Part shown: positions 25,861 through 37,400 of the stretch, one piece after another
Layout of the letters: every line of letters begins with the position of its first letter
Position numbering within the stretch: the stretch's first letter is position 1
Assembly: GCF_031877795.1 (NCBI RefSeq)
Contig: NC_133940.1
Location: 10,107,985-10,171,984 of the forward strand
Direction of reading: 5' to 3'
DNA length: 64,000 nt
From: Strix aluco
Taxonomy: Eukaryota > Chordata > Aves > Strigiformes > Strigidae
The notes under the pieces: model-generated
Databases searched by the model: none
Seen by the model: the letters and a program-made list of their open reading frames with translations, nothing else
Told to the model about the DNA's origin: nothing
Program-made: the position numbers and the translations under genes

Positions 25861-27900
25861 ATGGAGGGGAAAAAACTGATTTCTGCAACAGACACACAGT
25901 ATTCTAGTGTGCTCCTTCAGTCTTTGAATGAACAGCGTGGCCACGGACTTTTTTGTGATGTTACTGTCATCGTGGAGGACCGGAAATTTCGAGCTCACAG
26001 AAACATCCTTTCAGCCTCAAGCACTTATTTTCACCAGCTTTTTTCAGTGGCTGGGCAAGTGGTTGAACTGAGCTTTGTAAGAGCAGAAATTTTTGCAGAA
26101 ATTCTTAATTATATTTACAGTTCCAAAATAATCAGCATTCGATCTGATTTACTTGATGAACTGATTAAATCAGGGCAACAGCTGGGTGTTAAATTCATAG
26201 CTGATCTGGGCATCCCTCCGTCTGAAGGAAAAAACATGCCAAGCGAGGTCAAAGATGGTGCTTCAGGAACTTCAACCTCTAGTCCAGGTCAAAAGGATGC
26301 TGAAACACAAGTACCTGTAATAAGGCCAGAGAGTCAAGAGATAACGGATGGGATGCCAGTTATAACACAGTCATTCTCCTTACATGGCATAGAATATGAG
26401 ACTACAAAAATTACAGTGAGTGATTCAGATGATGAGGATGATGATGTAATTTTTTGCTCTGAAATTGTTCCTCCAAAAGAATGTTCTAAAGGTACAAATG
26501 CTGCAACCCAGAACCAGCCGTGCCCAAGTCCAGCTGGAGTTTCTGACCAAAAATCATGTGGCAGTGGTGGCTCTCCCCATTTGACGAGCACCACAGCAGC
26601 TCAAAAACTCACTTCATCTGCCAGTCAGCTAAGCCCAAAACAAACACAATCAAGTGCCGAATCACTTGTCTCTGCAACACCGCAGCATTTGACTCCTAAC
26701 ATCATTGTGCTAAATAAGCCTCTGCTTAACTCATCGCTCAGTGCCAGCTCCTCGCATCAAGCACATGTGACCCCTACAATTAATTTACTTGAGGAGAACC
26801 AGCAGCCATCGAATAATGGCTCCTTAACTGAAGTGGAAACGACTGCTGTTGATGATGAAGAGGTTGTTGAAGATGATGTTGATATCATTAGCTCTTCTAG
26901 TCCTGGTTCAGTCAGCAGTAGCTCTTTGGTTCAGCAACCTTCTATACCCAAGGCAGCAACCACTGAGGGATCAGGTGTACAGAAAAAACAGGTTGTTACA
27001 TTTTCACAAGAGCCATTTTCTAAACCTGGAGAATTTAAAATAAAAATCTCAGATGTCCTCACTGGAAACAACAAGGAATTCAGTACAGGTGTAGCACCAA
27101 AGCATGTGGCAGAAGGACAGAAAATCATAACATTAGATACAGCAACTGAAATAGAAGGGTTATCCACAGGCTGTAAGGTTTATGCAAATATTGGTGAGGA
27201 TACGTATGACATAGTCATTCCTGTAAAGGGCGATTCCGAGGAAGGCGAAGCCAAGCTTGATGAAACACCTAGAACGTCTGGTGGTGGTTCTCCAAACAGG
27301 AAACGCATGAAAGTAAAGCACGATGACCATTATGAGCTCATAGTGGACGGAAGAGTCTATTACATTTGTATTGTGTGTAAGAGATCCTATGCGTGTCTGA
27401 CCAGTTTACGGAGACATTTTAACGTTCATTCCTGGGAGAAGAAGTATCCATGTCGATACTGTGACAAAGTTTTTCCTCTTGCAGAATACCGTACGAAGCA
27501 TGAAATTCACCACACCGGTGAGCGAAGGTACCAGTGCTTGACCTGTGGCAAATCTTTCATCAACTACCAAATTACAGCCTCCCACATTAGATCAGTGCAC
27601 AGCCAAGACCCTTCCGGAGATACCAAGCTTTATCGACTGCATCCCTGCAGGTCTTTGCAGATCAGACAGTATGCATACATTACTGATCACTCAAGCAGTA
27701 TACCAGTAATAAATGAGGGTGGAATTGTTTATCGTGTTGGCACGGGGAAGGATGGCACTGAAGGAACAACATCTAACCCTCCAGCCAAACAGATTACCTG
27801 GGATGACATTTTCATTCCACAGGGAAATGAAGCAATTTTTAAACAAAATCCATCAGAGGGAAGTACTGAGTTTGAGTTTGTAATACCGGAATCTTACTGA
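25861..27900 (+). CDS. ZBTB33: ZBTB33 (Kaiso), BTB zinc-finger methyl-CpG reader
   Basis: Kaiso is a nuclear repressor. It binds paired methylated CpGs or the TCCTGCNA site through three zinc fingers, recruits NCoR through its BTB domain and is regulated by p120-catenin. The single coding exon gives 679 residues; human has 672. The BTB/POZ domain spans about residues 10-115 (RGHGLFCDVTVIVEDRKFRAH, SASSTYFHQLFSVAGQVVELS). Acidic runs follow near 180 (SDDEDDDVIFCSEI) and 335 (DDEEVVEDDVDII). The three C2H2 fingers have ligands C503/C506/H519/H523, C531/C534/H547/H551 and C559/C562/H575/H580. The C-terminal arm after finger 3 (SQDPSGDTKLYRLHPCRSLQ), which contacts DNA in human Kaiso, is kept. 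The end is STEFEFVIPESY. The start at 25861 follows the acceptor at 25858 and matches human MESRKLISATD. An upstream in-frame ATG at 25846 is intronic. Confidence 0.98.
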   Translation: MEGKKLISATDTQYSSVLLQSLNEQRGHGLFCDVTVIVEDRKFRAHRNILSASSTYFHQLFSVAGQVVELSFVRAEIFAEILNYIYSSKIISIRSDLLDELIKSGQQLGVKFIADLGIPPSEGKNMPSEVKDGASGTSTSSPGQKDAETQVPVIRPESQEITDGMPVITQSFSLHGIEYETTKITVSDSDDEDDDVIFCSEIVPPKECSKGTNAATQNQPCPSPAGVSDQKSCGSGGSPHLTSTTAAQKLTSSASQLSPKQTQSSAESLVSATPQHLTPNIIVLNKPLLNSSLSASSSHQAHVTPTINLLEENQQPSNNGSLTEVETTAVDDEEVVEDDVDIISSSSPGSVSSSSLVQQPSIPKAATTEGSGVQKKQVVTFSQEPFSKPGEFKIKISDVLTGNNKEFSTGVAPKHVAEGQKIITLDTATEIEGLSTGCKVYANIGEDTYDIVIPVKGDSEEGEAKLDETPRTSGGGSPNRKRMKVKHDDHYELIVDGRVYYICIVCKRSYACLTSLRRHFNVHSWEKKYPCRYCDKVFPLAEYRTKHEIHHTGERRYQCLTCGKSFINYQITASHIRSVHSQDPSGDTKLYRLHPCRSLQIRQYAYITDHSSSIPVINEGGIVYRVGTGKDGTEGTTSNPPAKQITWDDIFIPQGNEAIFKQNPSEGSTEFEFVIPESY

Positions 27901-30865
27901 AAGGCATTAAATGCTGGAAAAAGGATTCACTGCAGAAATACTGCAGCTGTTTTAAATGAATTGTTAAAATTGCTGTAAAATCAAATGTTAAAAGTGAAAA
28001 CAAGTTAACTTTTTCTACTGAGACATAAAATGGTAGCACTTAGATGGATCATTAGTAGCTGCAAGTGATCTGTGGAAGTGATTCATCTGAAAGTTTACTT
28101 GAATAGAGAATAAGACATTTCCAAGGGTTTTCTGGTATGTTAATTTTGATCAAAACGTGGGGATTTGTAGCTTGAAAAGGTAACAATTTCCTCTGAAGAG
28201 CTAGAAATCTTTCTTCTAAAGTAATTGAGGTGTTTCCTGTACCCATGCTTACTATGTAAACCCTTTTTTCATGTTAACACTTCAATGCTGAATTCTGTTT
28301 AGACAACCAAGAAAACTAAGAGCTTTTCATTGTAGTCTCTTGCATATGGAACCACTTAAAAAAAAAAAAAAATCCCACAACTCATACTTATTTTTGTGAA
28401 CAATGCATTACTGCAGGGCTCCAAAATAACCGATCCAGTAGTTCGGAGTAGTGTCTTTTTGAACTAGCATCTTGGTTCTCCTTTTATAAGTGCTACGAAT
28501 CATCTGTCTTAAGGCAAATAGTCTTGCCAACAAGAGATACTCAGTTAGGGCTAACTGGAACAAACTGTATTTATACTTGGCAGTATGGTGAGTGGAGTAT
28601 TCAGGGTCTGGACCATTATATTTTACTATTTTTGCAATGGGGAAAAAAAAAAAAAGCCCAAACCCATAAAGCTCAATAGTGAAGAAGCTTAGTACACTTA
28701 GGAAGGAGATCATTTTGCCTTTTCAAAGCTTGAGGAATAATGTTAGTTTTTCATAGTACTGGAAAAGATGCCAGTATTTTGTTTGGAATAATGTGCTGTT
28801 CCTTTTTTTGCTCTTCAAGAAGGAGGCCTTCAGTCTGGTATTTTAAAAAAAAGTGATACTTAAAAGTAGGACTTTTTTTTTAGGTGAAGGCTATGAAATT
28901 TATTTTTCAAAATTATGAAATAATCTAAGTGCTGTATCGGCTTAGCACTGAGACTGCTGAGCATCTTGTATGCCTGTTTGGGTAGATCTTTAAGTGAAAC
29001 GGGGATTTGGATTTTTCCTCCCCCATTTATAGGGTGTGGAAGCATGAGGACTAAATCAACAATCAGAAAATACCCTCCATCCACCATAATCCAAAGTATC
29101 ATTTCTCTGCAGTTGTCTAGTTGTCATCTATTTTCAATTTTGGGTTTGTTATATGGTCCTTTTTTTTTTTCTCCTTGCAATTGGTACATGTTTAGGCACT
29201 TAGAAGATAAATTAGATGTCCAACTTGAACAGGAAACAGTAGATCTGAGAAAAATGGCTGTTTACTGGAGTCATAGTTTAGCACTTCAGATTTAGTGACT
29301 TGTCACATTTTTGTAAATGGTAATATGAAAACTGCTCAAGTTTTAGAGACGACTGAGAAAGATTGTTGTGCATAGTACTAGTTAGTTATCGTAACCTTTC
29401 ATTGCTTAAATTACAGTTAAAGGTTTTTCTTTTCTTTTTCATGTTTTAAGTAAGCGTCTTGATCCTATGACCTTCAAGGTTAAGGTTTTAGACATAGTAC
29501 TCTAGACAGAAAGACATTTAAACGGTAAATGGTTCAAATACAATTTGAACTATGAAAAAGGGTACCAGAAATCTGTATGAGTAATGACAGGAGAAAGAGG
29601 AGGATTTGTTTACCTTATACATGTAACACTCAGCAATTCTGTTTTGTAGGCCAAGAACATGATATACACGATTATTTACAGATCACAGTGCAGACCCCTT
29701 TGAATATAACGGGGTATGCTTCCAAATGTTACAGGTTGGATGGTATCTGAGATGGCATTTCAGCAGTCAAACATAATCCTCACAAGACATAAGTATTGAT
29801 TGCCTGTATTAGCACAGGTAGCTCTGACATAGCTGGCTGTGTGCTCTACTGAGACTTCATTAACTTTTTGACAAGAAAAGTACAATGTTATTTTTATTGA
29901 CATGACACATCTGGAATTAAGCGTACATTGCAAAGTGTACATTCAGTAATAATTAAACATAATGGCTATCAATATTTGCTGCTGATATATTTAAAACCTT
30001 AAATTAAACTGTGCCTACTAAAGGTCTCTTTTTTTGGAGGAAAACTGGAAAATTAGGGCTTTGTAACTATTTTTGCTAGAAGACTCGTGCTTGCATGTGT
30101 CTCAGGGTCTTCAGTTTTCCTTGGAAGTGATTTTTGATATCCAAAGTCCAGAGGTCATGTAAAGCATTTTTTTAATTTCACTTCCAGTATTTATTGGTTT
30201 GGAAACATATTAAATCCATTCTTTTAAAACTTTTTATGGGGCCATGAGCTTTTATATTTAGATTTCTGGCTATTGCACTTATATTTGTGGTTTTGTTTGT
30301 TTTTGTAAACACTTAGCTTCCAGTTTAACTTAAAAACCTTTTGTAAATATTAAGAAATTGGCTTTGGGGTAATGGAAGAAAAAGATTGAATCTGAAAAAG
30401 CATTTATATAAAAAAAAATTGCAACAGAGTATGGTAGCACACCTCACAGTCATTTATATGCATATAAAAACATTAACGGATCTGCTGCAAAATATGATAA
30501 TGGTGGCTGCATCCTCACTCTATGGTTTCTTTGGGGATTCATACCATAGCATTCCAGTATGTGAATTAAACAAATATTGAGATAACAGTTGACTGCTTAT
30601 TTATTTTGTACTGTTAAGGCATGCAGCTTATAAAAAGATGTGGAAGCTGGTGACTATATACATTGAACATTGACTTCTACAGCTATTGCCTAGCAACTGT
30701 TCATGTGAAACATTGATCATTTTTGCCAGATCTGTAATGTATATAGTTGTACAGTCTTTCCTTAACATACTTTTTAAAGTTGTGTTCTACTTTTCATTAA
30801 TCAATACTTGATATTAGTTCGTAGAGCTTTCTATGGCAAAAATAAAAAAGTTTTAATTCTAAAGA
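27901..30865 (+). other. ZBTB33: ZBTB33 3' UTR
   Basis: AT-rich, gene-free sequence runs from the stop to the AATAAA at 30841-30846 (GGCAAAAATAAAAAAG). That gives a 3' UTR of about 2.9 kb, typical of this gene. The reach is inferred from the first well-placed hexamer; earlier sites could be used as well. Confidence 0.6.
30841..30846 (+). terminator. ZBTB33: Candidate ZBTB33 polyadenylation signal
   Basis: AATAAA, 2.9 kb downstream of the stop and followed within 40 bases by GT/T-rich sequence (GGGTGTAGCATGTTTC). Confidence 0.55.
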
Positions 30866-30869
30866 TGGG

Positions 30870-33800
30870 TGTAGCATGTTTCTTTTTAATGACAACTCAG
30901 CTTCTACAGCCTAATATGTGAGATTACCAACAGTCTGTAGCTTCCTTTCCCAGGTCTTTGGGAATAGCAGGGAACCCCCTGTGTGTGTGTGGGTGAAGTG
31001 TTTTTATTCGGGACTTAGGTTTTTTGGTGGGTGTTTTTGTTTGTTTGTTGGGGTTTTTCTTCAGTTGAGCACTTTCCAAGAAAGCAAAGTAGCCAAAAAA
31101 CTCCACCATGTATTGTGAGCTGAATGTTGTGATAAACGTTTACTCTCAGAATAGGCCAGGCTGCTGTGGAACAATCCAACTACTGCTGTCACTGCAAATG
31201 ACCTAGAAATCACGAAAAACATACCTAGTGACCAGTGCAATGCATTTCAGCTAACTCATAGTTAGGGCTCCTCTTCTTACCAGGTTGCTGACTAGTTATG
31301 ATTTGGAAGAGTTAGATTGTTGGTGAATTGTGGCTAATGTGGAGAAAATCAGTTACTTTATGTAAACTTCTTATTACAGGTTAAGGAATGGAATTTAATA
31401 AGTAACATCAAATGATGTCTTTATCTCCTTGGCACAGGGCTTCCACCTACTTCTGCTAACAACAGTAGCTGACATCATCAGGACAGAATTAGGCCCAAAG
31501 TAATACAGTAAACGTGAAAGTAAGTAAAGGAGACACTTCACTGACTGGATTACTTGCCTCGGTGTTAAGCAAAAACTCAGCAAGAATGACTTTACAGTGA
31601 TTGAAGTCAGGGCACCCTGTTATGGGGGTAGAACTGCAGAATTATAAGCGTGGGGGCACCCGGGGCTTTTAAATACAGAACTTAAAGGTGTGTCTGGCTA
31701 ATCCTGGTAGAAACACCAGTGTCCAATATAGCAAATACAGTTTTGGGGATGGTTTTTCTTTTTTTTTTTTTTTGTTTTAAACATACAATGCTATTATATT
31801 GGAATTCCTCAACATTAAAGCTGCTTATAAAACAGGAAAGTTGCTAAGATGTCAGATGCAATTTATAAATGTTTACAAAAGTCACACAATTTTATTTAAC
31901 TTTGGTAAAGTAATAAAAGGGTACATATGAGTCACAATCTTGACATTCTCATAAGAAATGATGAATACAGTGCAGAATGTTGCATTTACATTAAACGCTT
32001 AGTTTTACTCAAGCAGAAGGAAAGAAGTCATTCAACAGAAAATCCCACCGGTGCTTTTTTAAATGTGAAAATGGACTTGTCCTTTTAAAGTGAATTTAAA
32101 GCAGCAATGTAATTTTTGCTTAAATATTCCTTAGAAAAAAATGAGAATTTGGATAATTTCCTAGGTTTAGTATTTGTCAACTCAAAACCAATGACACAAT
32201 CATTTCCTAATTGTTTCTCTGCCCTCTAAGTTATGTTCCCCTCATGAGTTTCTTAGTCCTGTCCTGTAGTGTCCCCTAGTCCTAGCCCTATTTAGTTGAC
32301 AGGCACAAATGGTAGAGTATGTTTGTCAGAAGTGGGACAGGACTGTTAGCTTTTACTTGAAAAATGCAGCAACAAAATGTTTTTTGATCTTAATGTGCCC
32401 TTCTGATTTGTGGGGAGTTTTATCAGGAGAAGTACTGTCTATTTTGAAATTGCCCATGATCTCTTTATCAAGATTTAATTCAGGAAAATATAATATAAAA
32501 TGGATGATGCCCTAGTATACAAAGTTATTTCCAGTATGCAAATTTATAGGAGCTGCACTTCAACAATCTATAGTGAAACAAAATATTACCAGGATATGTT
32601 CTGCATACACTACTGCTTTAAATCCCATGAGTTGTATTCTCTTCTCCAGCCATTTATTTTTCTTTGTTACTAGAGAAAAGTTACACTTGCTTCTGGATAA
32701 AGTGTCATCCTTTAGCTTATTAATATGCTGATTAGTATTTGACAGTGGAAATGATAAGGTTAACACACAGCCTAGCCTAAAGGCTTTGCAAATGCATAGG
32801 ATTAAAAACAGCATTATATAGTGTGGGTGTACTTTGAAAAGTGAGATCAGAGACTTCAGTGTTTGTTTTCCATGAGACAGTATTTAATTTTTTTTTTAGA
32901 TTAAAAGTAGAGAGATGCCACCCTTTAAAATCCAACTGGATATTCTTTTTTTTTTCCCTCCTAGCAGGTATTCCACTTCTAGATTCTGAAAGCCAGATTT
33001 AGCTTTTAGGTACCTTTTGTCTGCATCAGTTGGAAGTAAAGGTAGACAACTGAGGATTAGGGTCAACAATCTGATGGCAAGGAAATTACATCTTTAGGAA
33101 ATAAGGGAGTAAAATGTCAATAACTTATTTTTATCCCTGAAGTAAGCAGCTGAGAACGCTTAGGTTGAGCAGCTCAGATCTGAATGCTGTCATCTGAAAT
33201 CACTTCCCAGAGTAGAACCACACTTTACAGGACAGTGTGTCACATAACAAAGCTGACTTTCTTTTGTTATGCAGGATGCATGCAAAATCTGTTGGAATCT
33301 AGATCAATCAGCACAGTCATCAGTTGAAGATTAAATGAAAGTCACAACAATAATTGCAAATTCCTATCAGTTTCATCCTATATTACAGGGTGTTGAATCT
33401 TACCCATGTGAGACTTAAATCTTGGAGAACTAGTAGTGGCTATTCCTTATGTGCAGCCCATAATACAGCTACTAAAACAGTGCTTATTCAGGGTGCTGAT
33501 TCGGTCCATTAAAAAAGTTAAAAGTACAAGCTTAAAAAAAAATTCCCAACCAAACAAAAGGGGAAAAAAAGTAATAATAATGTTTTCACTGCACTGTTTC
33601 AGTGACTTGTGGACAGTTCCTGATGCTCTTTGTAGGAATACAAGGAAGATTTAGGCAGTGCAACCACCCAAACTGTTTGACTTTAGCATTACTTACACAG
33701 ATTTCAGAGAGAGACAACTCCATTTCACCTTCTATCTCAAAAAGCATCCTGAAATAAAACCAGCTTGCCTATTAAAGCTTTCCCTCTCAAAAAAGCAATA

Positions 33801-34125
33801 TTCCAATTGTTTTGCTAGACATATACGAAAATATCTGTTATCTCTTTTCATTAGTGTTAGAGACACTGCTGTGGTTCCCCCCAAGATTTTTCCAGGGCGT
33901 AGGCTGTAACCAACAAGTGACATGAGCTAGGTTCTGCAGCCCCAAAAAAATCCCAGCAGCTGGAACCCCAAGGTCAAACAAAACAAGCATCAAGTCAAGC
34001 AATCTGCAAGCACCCTCACCTTAAACAGACTGATACTCTCCAGCAACTATCGATCTTGGCCACCCTTACTTCAGCTTGGCACAAGATGGAGTAAGGCAGA
34101 CCAGAATCTATCATCTGTGTTGTAT
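30870..34125. other. Convergent intergenic gap, ZBTB33 to TMEM255A
   Basis: There is no recognised gene. It holds short homopolymer tracts, such as T runs near 31758 and 32949, and otherwise single-copy AT-rich DNA. The two flanking genes converge here. Confidence 0.5.
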
Positions 34126-34128
34126 CGC

Positions 34129-34134
34129 TTTATT
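34129..34134 (-). terminator. TMEM255A: Candidate TMEM255A polyadenylation signal
   Basis: TTTATT on the plus strand reads AATAAA on the minus strand, about 285 bases after the TMEM255A stop, so the 3' UTR is short. Confidence 0.5.
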
Positions 34135-34417
34135 AAAAACCAAGGACTACATGAACCTTGTAGTAAAACAAGGAGGCTGGAATTTAGGTCACCTGCTATT
34201 CACTGACACTGCAAAACATCAGCAGTATGTCCCCTTCCACCTACTCCATTGTTAAACCTCTGAAATAAGTCTCGCAAGAAAGAACAGTCCAATCTAATAT
34301 TTGTATTTACAATTATCTTCTATATCTATCCTCCTGCTCCCTCCCACAGTAAAATATAACTACAAAATGTTCACAATTATTTCAATGGCAAATATTTTTT
34401 CTTCTTTTCCACATTCT

Positions 34418-37400
34418 TTATGGTGTATAAGGTGGTGGCTTTTCAAAAGGTGGAAAATACGGTGGTGAGTAACGAGGCGGTGCATTAGAGGACCACATAT
34501 AGCTGGGAGATGGCGACATTGACTGGGGGTCATCGGAGAGGCCAGAAGGAGTGGAGGCTGGAAACACGCTGGAATGCTGCAGGGAGACAGCAAGAAGGCT
34601 GTAATGTAACCACTTCTTAGTTTAACAGACCACAGCAAAGCAATACTTCATTACCGAGCAGGGCAAAATTAACATTTCAGGGCTCACTTCTGCAAAACTT
34701 ATGTACATACAAATAAGTATTCAAATAACGTGTTACATACAAGGTAAGCACAGCCTGTAAGTAACAGTTTTGCATGATGAGACTTCCTAGACTTAAAACT
34801 GAAAAAGTTATTTAAAAAAAAAAAATTTTCTTTATCATCACTTCTGTGTACCTGCTGCATTTCACAGAGGCTGGACAACTGAAAACTGGTGAGTCTTTCT
34901 CAAATCTTGGGTTTCACACATCAGCCACTAGCAACAATGAACAGGCTGCAGATAATTTCTATTTACGTTACTTCTTCTCTTCATTACAAATAAAAGACCC
35001 CCAGAAGTTAATGATAACTAAATAATTTATTCTTTCAGTAAGTAAAAAGCTTGAAAAGGTGGTGTCCTGGTTTCAGCTGGGATAGTTAATTTCCTTCCTA
35101 GCAGCTGGTACAGTGCTGTGTTTTGGATTTAGTGTGACAATAATGTTGATAACACACTGATGTTTAGTTGTCGCTAAGTAGGGCTTAGCCTAAGTTAAGG
35201 ATTTTTCAGTTTCCCACGCACTGCCAGCGAGCAGGTGCACAAGAATCTGGGAGGGAACATGGCCAGCAGAGCTGACCTGAACTAGCCACAGGGACATTTC
35301 ATACCATAGACCATCACGCTCAGTACAGAAACAGGGGGGAGTTGGCTGGGGGCAGATCGCTGCTCGGGCATTGGTCAGCGGGTGGTGAGCAATTGCACTG
35401 GGCATTGCTCGTCTTTGCTTGGGTTTTATTTCTCTTTTATTAAATTCCTTTTCATTACTATTATTATTATATTGCATTATTTTATTTCTAGTTATTAAAC
35501 CATTCTTATCTCAACCCAGGACTGTTACTTTTTTTTCAGTTTTCCTCCTCATCCCACTGGAAGCAGGGAGGAGTGAGCGAGCGGCTGCATGGTGCTGAGC
35601 TGCTGGCTGTGGTTAAACCATGACAGGTGGAGAAACAAAATTTGTGTACACCTGAAGATTAATTTCTGCTCTCCAAATTACCTGTGCTATCAAAAATACC
35701 TTAGATCTAAAGCCTCAAGTCATATGTTGCTGGCGCTGTCAGAGACCTGTGCACAGGCTCGGTTCTGTCCAGAAACAGGCCAAATAGACAATGAAATACA
35801 GCCACTTGCATTTGCTCCTCTGGCCACTAATACACTGTGATTTTATCCCTGACAGTCACACTGGCCCTGCGCTGCTGTTGGCCATCTGGCCCACCTGAAC
35901 AAGCGCCCCACGGAGCGAGCAGTGTTGGACGGCGCTCGGCTGCGCTGCCGGCACGCTGGAGCAGAGCACCCTTCTGCTCTGGCATGCAGGCACCACGCAC
36001 CCCTTCACCACCCTTCGGTGGCGGGCACGGACTGCAAACCCCAAATGTGCCCGGCATAACGCCCCAGCAGAGACAGGAGATGAGGAGGATTTGCACTGTG
36101 CAGCAAGGGGCACGGCAGTGTGTGCCAAGGGAGCTGTGCCAGGGGCCGCGAGGCCGAGCAGCAGGCAGCCGTGACTGTGTACAAGGTCAGAGGCGACCAT
36201 GTGGTTTCACCTTGGTGGGTGGAGGGATGACGGACTCCACAGTAACAGCAGGTTGTTTTCAAACAGTACCTTTTTTGTGTCACTCCCTGTGAGGCTCAGC
36301 TCAGTTGTAAACAATCTGCTGAAGAAGGGGATGCACTCACTGTGCAGTGATGGAGAGCGGGACTAGGTGGAGGCTGGGTAGCCACTTGCTATCTGTTGAC
36401 AGCTGCCCCGGCTGTGCAGAAAATGCCTCTGTCACTCCCTTCGGTGCTTATCTGTCACCACAAGCTACAGCCTAGATTCATGTCAAGAGCCTGAGCAACT
36501 CCAGAACTAGCCTTGCACTATTAACAAGTTGGGAACTATCATCTATATTAAGCTATACCATAATAATTTGCGATCAAAAGCTAGACTCAGTAGTTCCCTA
36601 AAAATCGTGGTACTAAAAGTGTTTGTTGAACCACCAGAGTTTTCCTTTCCCCTGTTGTTATGCTGTACTGTGTCAACCACCCCCCCAATCTATAATTTAC
36701 ATGCATTATGACACTGCAAGTAGATGAGCTGAAGAAACCTATCATAAGGCTACATGCTCTATGACTACGTATTAATGTAAGATATAAGGCGGGGGGGCAA
36801 AAATCATTCTTTGCAATTCCCCCCAGCCAGCCTGAGACCCCATGCTGCTTACTGCCCTGACCATCAGACAGGTTGTATGATCTTTCTTTAACCTCTGCTC
36901 TCTCTCTCTTTTTTCTCCTCTTCTTTGGCTTCTTAATTTCTATATCGTTATATATGATTGATACGTATTGAGTGTTATTAAGTTGTTAAAGAACATTGGA
37001 TAAAGAAAGAGATTATTTAAATTTGTTTTTGATTTTCCTCTGCCTGACTCACCTGACTATTACTGGTCAGTGAAGCGTGCTGCTCTAAGGAAGGAGGGAA
37101 TTACTGTCTCCACACTTGCACTTGCTTGGGAACGGGGCGTGACACTCCCCTAACACCAACCTGTGACAGTTTATTAGGCAGATATACAGACCATGAAAGC
37201 CTGGCCTGCTCATTGAGGGCCTCACAGAAAGCCATACAAACCATTCCCATTTCAAACAACGCAACAGCTCTCCCATCACGCCCCAGTTCACCTAAAGCCC
37301 AATGGGTGGGAGCCCCTGGACTGCAAAGACATTTGGAAGGGCACTGCCACAGTGACACGGCCCCTGCACTCATTAGCAAACACAGCCCTGGCTTTCACCA

